This document shows, piece by piece, positions 61,906 to 64,000 of a stretch of 64,000 nt of DNA. A program made the position numbers and the translations under genes. Position 1 is the stretch's first letter. Every line of letters begins with the position of its first letter. The notes beneath the pieces were generated by a model. That model was given only the letters and a program-made list of their open reading frames with translations, made no database searches and was not told the origin of the DNA. Source of the DNA: Rhynchopus sp. YZ270_cl-10 (taxonomy: Eukaryota; Euglenozoa; Diplonemea; Diplonemida; Diplonemidae); the NCBI GenBank assembly GCA_964035575.1, contig OZ037837.1, forward strand, positions 620,001-684,000, in the 5' to 3' direction.

Positions 61906-62461
61906 AAAAAAAAAAAAAAAAAAGAGGGGATTTTTGGGCACTTTTGGGCACTTTTGGGGGGCCCTCGCCCGACCCCCAGATCTCCCAAATGACTGGAATG
62001 ATGGAATCTTAAAATTTTCGCTCGCTGCGCTTGCAGAGGTACCGTACCCCTTATTTTTTTTTTAGCCTGCGCCAATTTCCTTTTTTGCTCCGCGAAAAAG
62101 GGTTTGTTGAGTGGCTGTGTGGTTGTAAACCAGCATTTTTACACCGTACCCTATTTTTTTTCGCCTGCGGCGCCATTTATTTTTTACCATACGGTTAGTG
62201 GAACGTAAGGTGCAAGACCAAGCTCCGTAACAAGGGATTACATTCCGTTTTTTTTTTGTCATCTCGCAATTTGACCTTTCGCCTCTCCACTCAGGGAGGC
62301 TTGCGCGAAGCGCGCAACGACCGCTTTCGACCGGGCGAAAAAAAATTTTTCGTTTTCGCATAATTCCTGATTTTGGAGGAAAACCAAGCTATTTCCCTGC
62401 AACTGACAGCCACAAAAAAAAAAAAAAAAAATGCTGTTTTTTTTTTCCTCAACGTCACCTC
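61906..62461. other. Intergenic; hAT-MITE fragment
   Basis: 62040-62180 holds a diverged piece of the hAT-type MITE (ttgctccgcgaaaaagggtt and tttcgcctgcggcgccattt). Otherwise AT-rich. 62454-62461 is the left target duplication of MITE copy 3. Confidence 0.6.
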
Positions 62462-63060
62462 CAGGGTATTAGGGTGAAAATCCAAAATCCCGGAAAAAAC
62501 TGGTTTTTCTGGTTTTCTCTCCTGGGCGGCAAAAACTAGTGTTTCTGGCGAAAACCTCCACCGTTGACGGACACAGTCACCCCTTTCGAGTTTTTCGGTC
62601 AGTGTCTTATCCAGGAATCCGATTTCAAAATATTTTTCGGCGCTGCTGACCCAGGGTAGACATTGGGAACATAGGGACTGCATTTTTTTTTGCGGAGCAA
62701 AAAAATAATATAAAATGGCGCCGCAGGCGAAAATTTTTTGAGGGTACGGTGTAAAAATCTAGCTTTTTACACCACAGAGCCACTCAAACGAACCCTTTTT
62801 TACGGAGCAAAAAATGAAAAATGGCGCCGCAGGCAAAAAAAATTCAAGGAACAGCCATTTCCCAAAGGCACTCCCGTGGTTCAACCACGGTTCTACCAGG
62901 CGGGGAAAAAATGCGGGGAAAAAAATCGAGTCCGCCCTAATCTGGGGACGACATTTACAGAAAGGCCTGGTGAAAAGTGTCGGTTTTTTTTTCCCCTCCA
63001 GATTTCTCTGTTTTTTTTTTTTTTTTGAAAACCAGTTTTTTTAACCACCCTAATACCCTG
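62462..63060 (-). mobile_element. hAT-type MITE copy 3, complete, inverted
   Basis: 599 bp with the same 15-bp termini as copy 2, in the opposite orientation. Flanked by a perfect 8-bp duplication gtcacctc (62454-62461 and 63061-63068). It lies only 14 bp beyond the stop codon of the 63082-63510 gene, so it may supply that gene's 3' UTR. Confidence 0.92.
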
Positions 63061-63081
63061 GTCACCTCACCTCCCTCGCAA

Positions 63082-63510
63082 TCAGACCAACACCTGCAGG
63101 TCCGCGTTGTCCATGGCTACACAGTGTGCCTTTGCCTTTTCGCTGAGTTGCTTGCGGAGCTCTGGACCAGCGTCGTTCATGGCACACGGGGAGCATGGGG
63201 CAGAACACTCCTTTGCTTCGGTATCGTGGTCCACCCCAAGCAGCTGAAGCAGAGGTGTACACACACGCATGTGACGCATCATATGCAACGTTAACAGCAC
63301 GCCTGTCACAGCAGCGAACACCCACAGGAAGAAGCGTACAACAGAGTCTGACGACCTGTGCTCGAAGTGTACCAGAAGCACAGTCTCTTCGCGGTAAAGC
63401 TGAGGACGTGACGCATCAGATGCAGAGTGGTGTGTGCCATGTGTGTCATGTGTTGCAGATGCACACATCACGCAGGACGTAGCAAAGATCAACGCACGAA
63501 AGATGGACAT
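63082..63510 (-). CDS. Small signal-peptide / single-TM protein
   Basis: 142 residues from MSIFRALIFATSCVMCASA, a clear signal peptide; an upstream in-frame ATG at 63813 would bury it. A His/Ser/Thr-rich ectodomain follows (ATHDTHGTHHSASDASRPQL, residues about 19-55), then a TM helix (about 60-82: VVRFFLWVFAAVTGVLLTLH) and a cytoplasmic tail with several cysteines (VCTPLLQLL, CSAPCSPC), a helical KQLSEKAKAHC stretch and the end DLQVLV. Type I topology inferred. Family not recognised. Single exon. Confidence 0.75.
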   Translation of the reverse strand: MSIFRALIFATSCVMCASATHDTHGTHHSASDASRPQLYREETVLLVHFEHRSSDSVVRFFLWVFAAVTGVLLTLHMMRHMRVCTPLLQLLGVDHDTEAKECSAPCSPCAMNDAGPELRKQLSEKAKAHCVAMDNADLQVLV

Positions 63511-63902
63511 CGTGTCAAAGATGTGAAGTGTTTGTAGCTGGGGGAGGAGGAGGAGGAGGAGAGTGCTATTGGAGTGAGGGAAACAGTGAGGGGAATACAA
63601 AATGTGGAGGGGGGAAAAAGGGGCGTTTTTATGGTGTGAATCGGAACCCAAATTCCCCGTAGTTCTACCAGGGGGAACCGGGAATTCCGACACACCCCGT
63701 TCGCCCGTATTTTTCCGGCCTGGTTCCGACCAGAGGTTGTGCTCTGCTCCAACCCGCCCCAGAATAGAAAAAAAGGAAGGGAAGGGTATGGTGTTCAATT
63801 TCCTTTTTAGCATTACATGGAATCATACAAAAAAAAGTGTAATCCGTGCATTCAGTGAAGATTTGATTCTGAGTTGGAAAACGGAGAAAGATCAAAACAC
63901 TG
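63511..63902. other. Intergenic; partial R-A copy
   Basis: 5' flank of the TM-protein gene. 63740-63830 matches the tail of repeat R-A (gctccaacccgcccc; ttcaatttcctttttagcat). Confidence 0.6.
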
Positions 63903-64000
63903 ATGCAGGGAAAGGCGTCGTCCTTCTTCTTCTCCTCGATGATGTCGCGTGACGTGTACCAGACCGACGTCCCGCTCGTCTCGGATTCGAAGCACGTCTG
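63903..64000. other. Possible coding sequence at the window edge
   Basis: GC-rich and open on both strands: plus from ATG at 63903 (SRDVYQTDVPLVSDSKHV, running off the window), or minus (SVWYTSRDIIEEKKKDDAF). The strand cannot be decided here. Confidence 0.25.

Noticed and set aside
62738-63044. Two plus-strand ORFs of about 76-96 codons
   Set aside because: They lie inside hAT-type MITE copy 3 and are caused by its homopolymers; the same frames recur in the other copies.
1-64000. tRNA and 5S rRNA genes
   Set aside because: Looked for T-loop ggttcgaatc-type and 5S landmarks on both strands by eye; none was convincing.

Overview
This window looks like nuclear DNA of a single-celled eukaryote. 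Coding blocks are GC-rich and mostly intronless. Intergenic DNA is AT-rich and full of homopolymer runs and small transposons. There is a eukaryotic SSU 3' end plus a 5.8S-like gene, and a tyrosine-recombinase retrotransposon. I cannot name the species. Nearly all convincing genes lie on the minus strand. One-way gene arrays and the GCTG/CAGC stem at the SSU 3' end recall Euglenozoa, but I also see GT-AG introns, so this is only a hint.

Layout. 0.4-2.0 kb: ankyrin gene. 2-13.9 kb: almost gene-free, packed with DNA-transposon relics (TA-flanked foldbacks, hAT-type MITEs with 8-bp target duplications, and a 2.06-kb inverted-repeat element inserted inside one of those MITEs). 13.9-14.4 kb: a Shisa-like membrane protein. 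17.3-18.5 kb: a 587-bp-arm palindrome cutting through a possible Cgi121/TPRKB (KEOPS) gene. 20.4-31.4 kb: a membrane-protein exon, a secreted WD40/mucin-like protein, an ankyrin gene, a ubiquitin-like+WD40 gene, a two-exon plus-strand gene, and a B-box/coiled-coil/ubiquitin-like/LRR gene. 32-46 kb: six more ankyrin paralogues (one broken) in tandem, all minus strand. 46.6-47.1 kb: rearranged rDNA fragment. 47.5-48.7 kb: a second ubiquitin-like+WD40 gene. 50.2-56.5 kb: two head-to-tail units with shared ends and unrelated interiors, one carrying a large nested satellite. 56.8-61.9 kb: a PAT/DIRS-type retrotransposon that looks whole. 62.5-63.1 kb: a third hAT-type MITE. 63.1-63.5 kb: a small signal-peptide/TM protein.

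How the genes may work together. The strongest theme is an expanding modular family of repeat proteins. Eight ankyrin genes share one N-terminal module and a three-ankyrin (about 300 bp) super-repeat, in two subfamilies (about 12 or about 9 repeats). They show chimeric fusion, microhomology deletion, frameshift decay and copied flanks. Beside them are three genes that join a ubiquitin-like domain to WD40-like or BspA-type LRR repeats, one with B-boxes as in TRIM proteins. A diversifying recognition or ubiquitin-linked repertoire is a reasonable inference, but no enzymatic domain here proves it.
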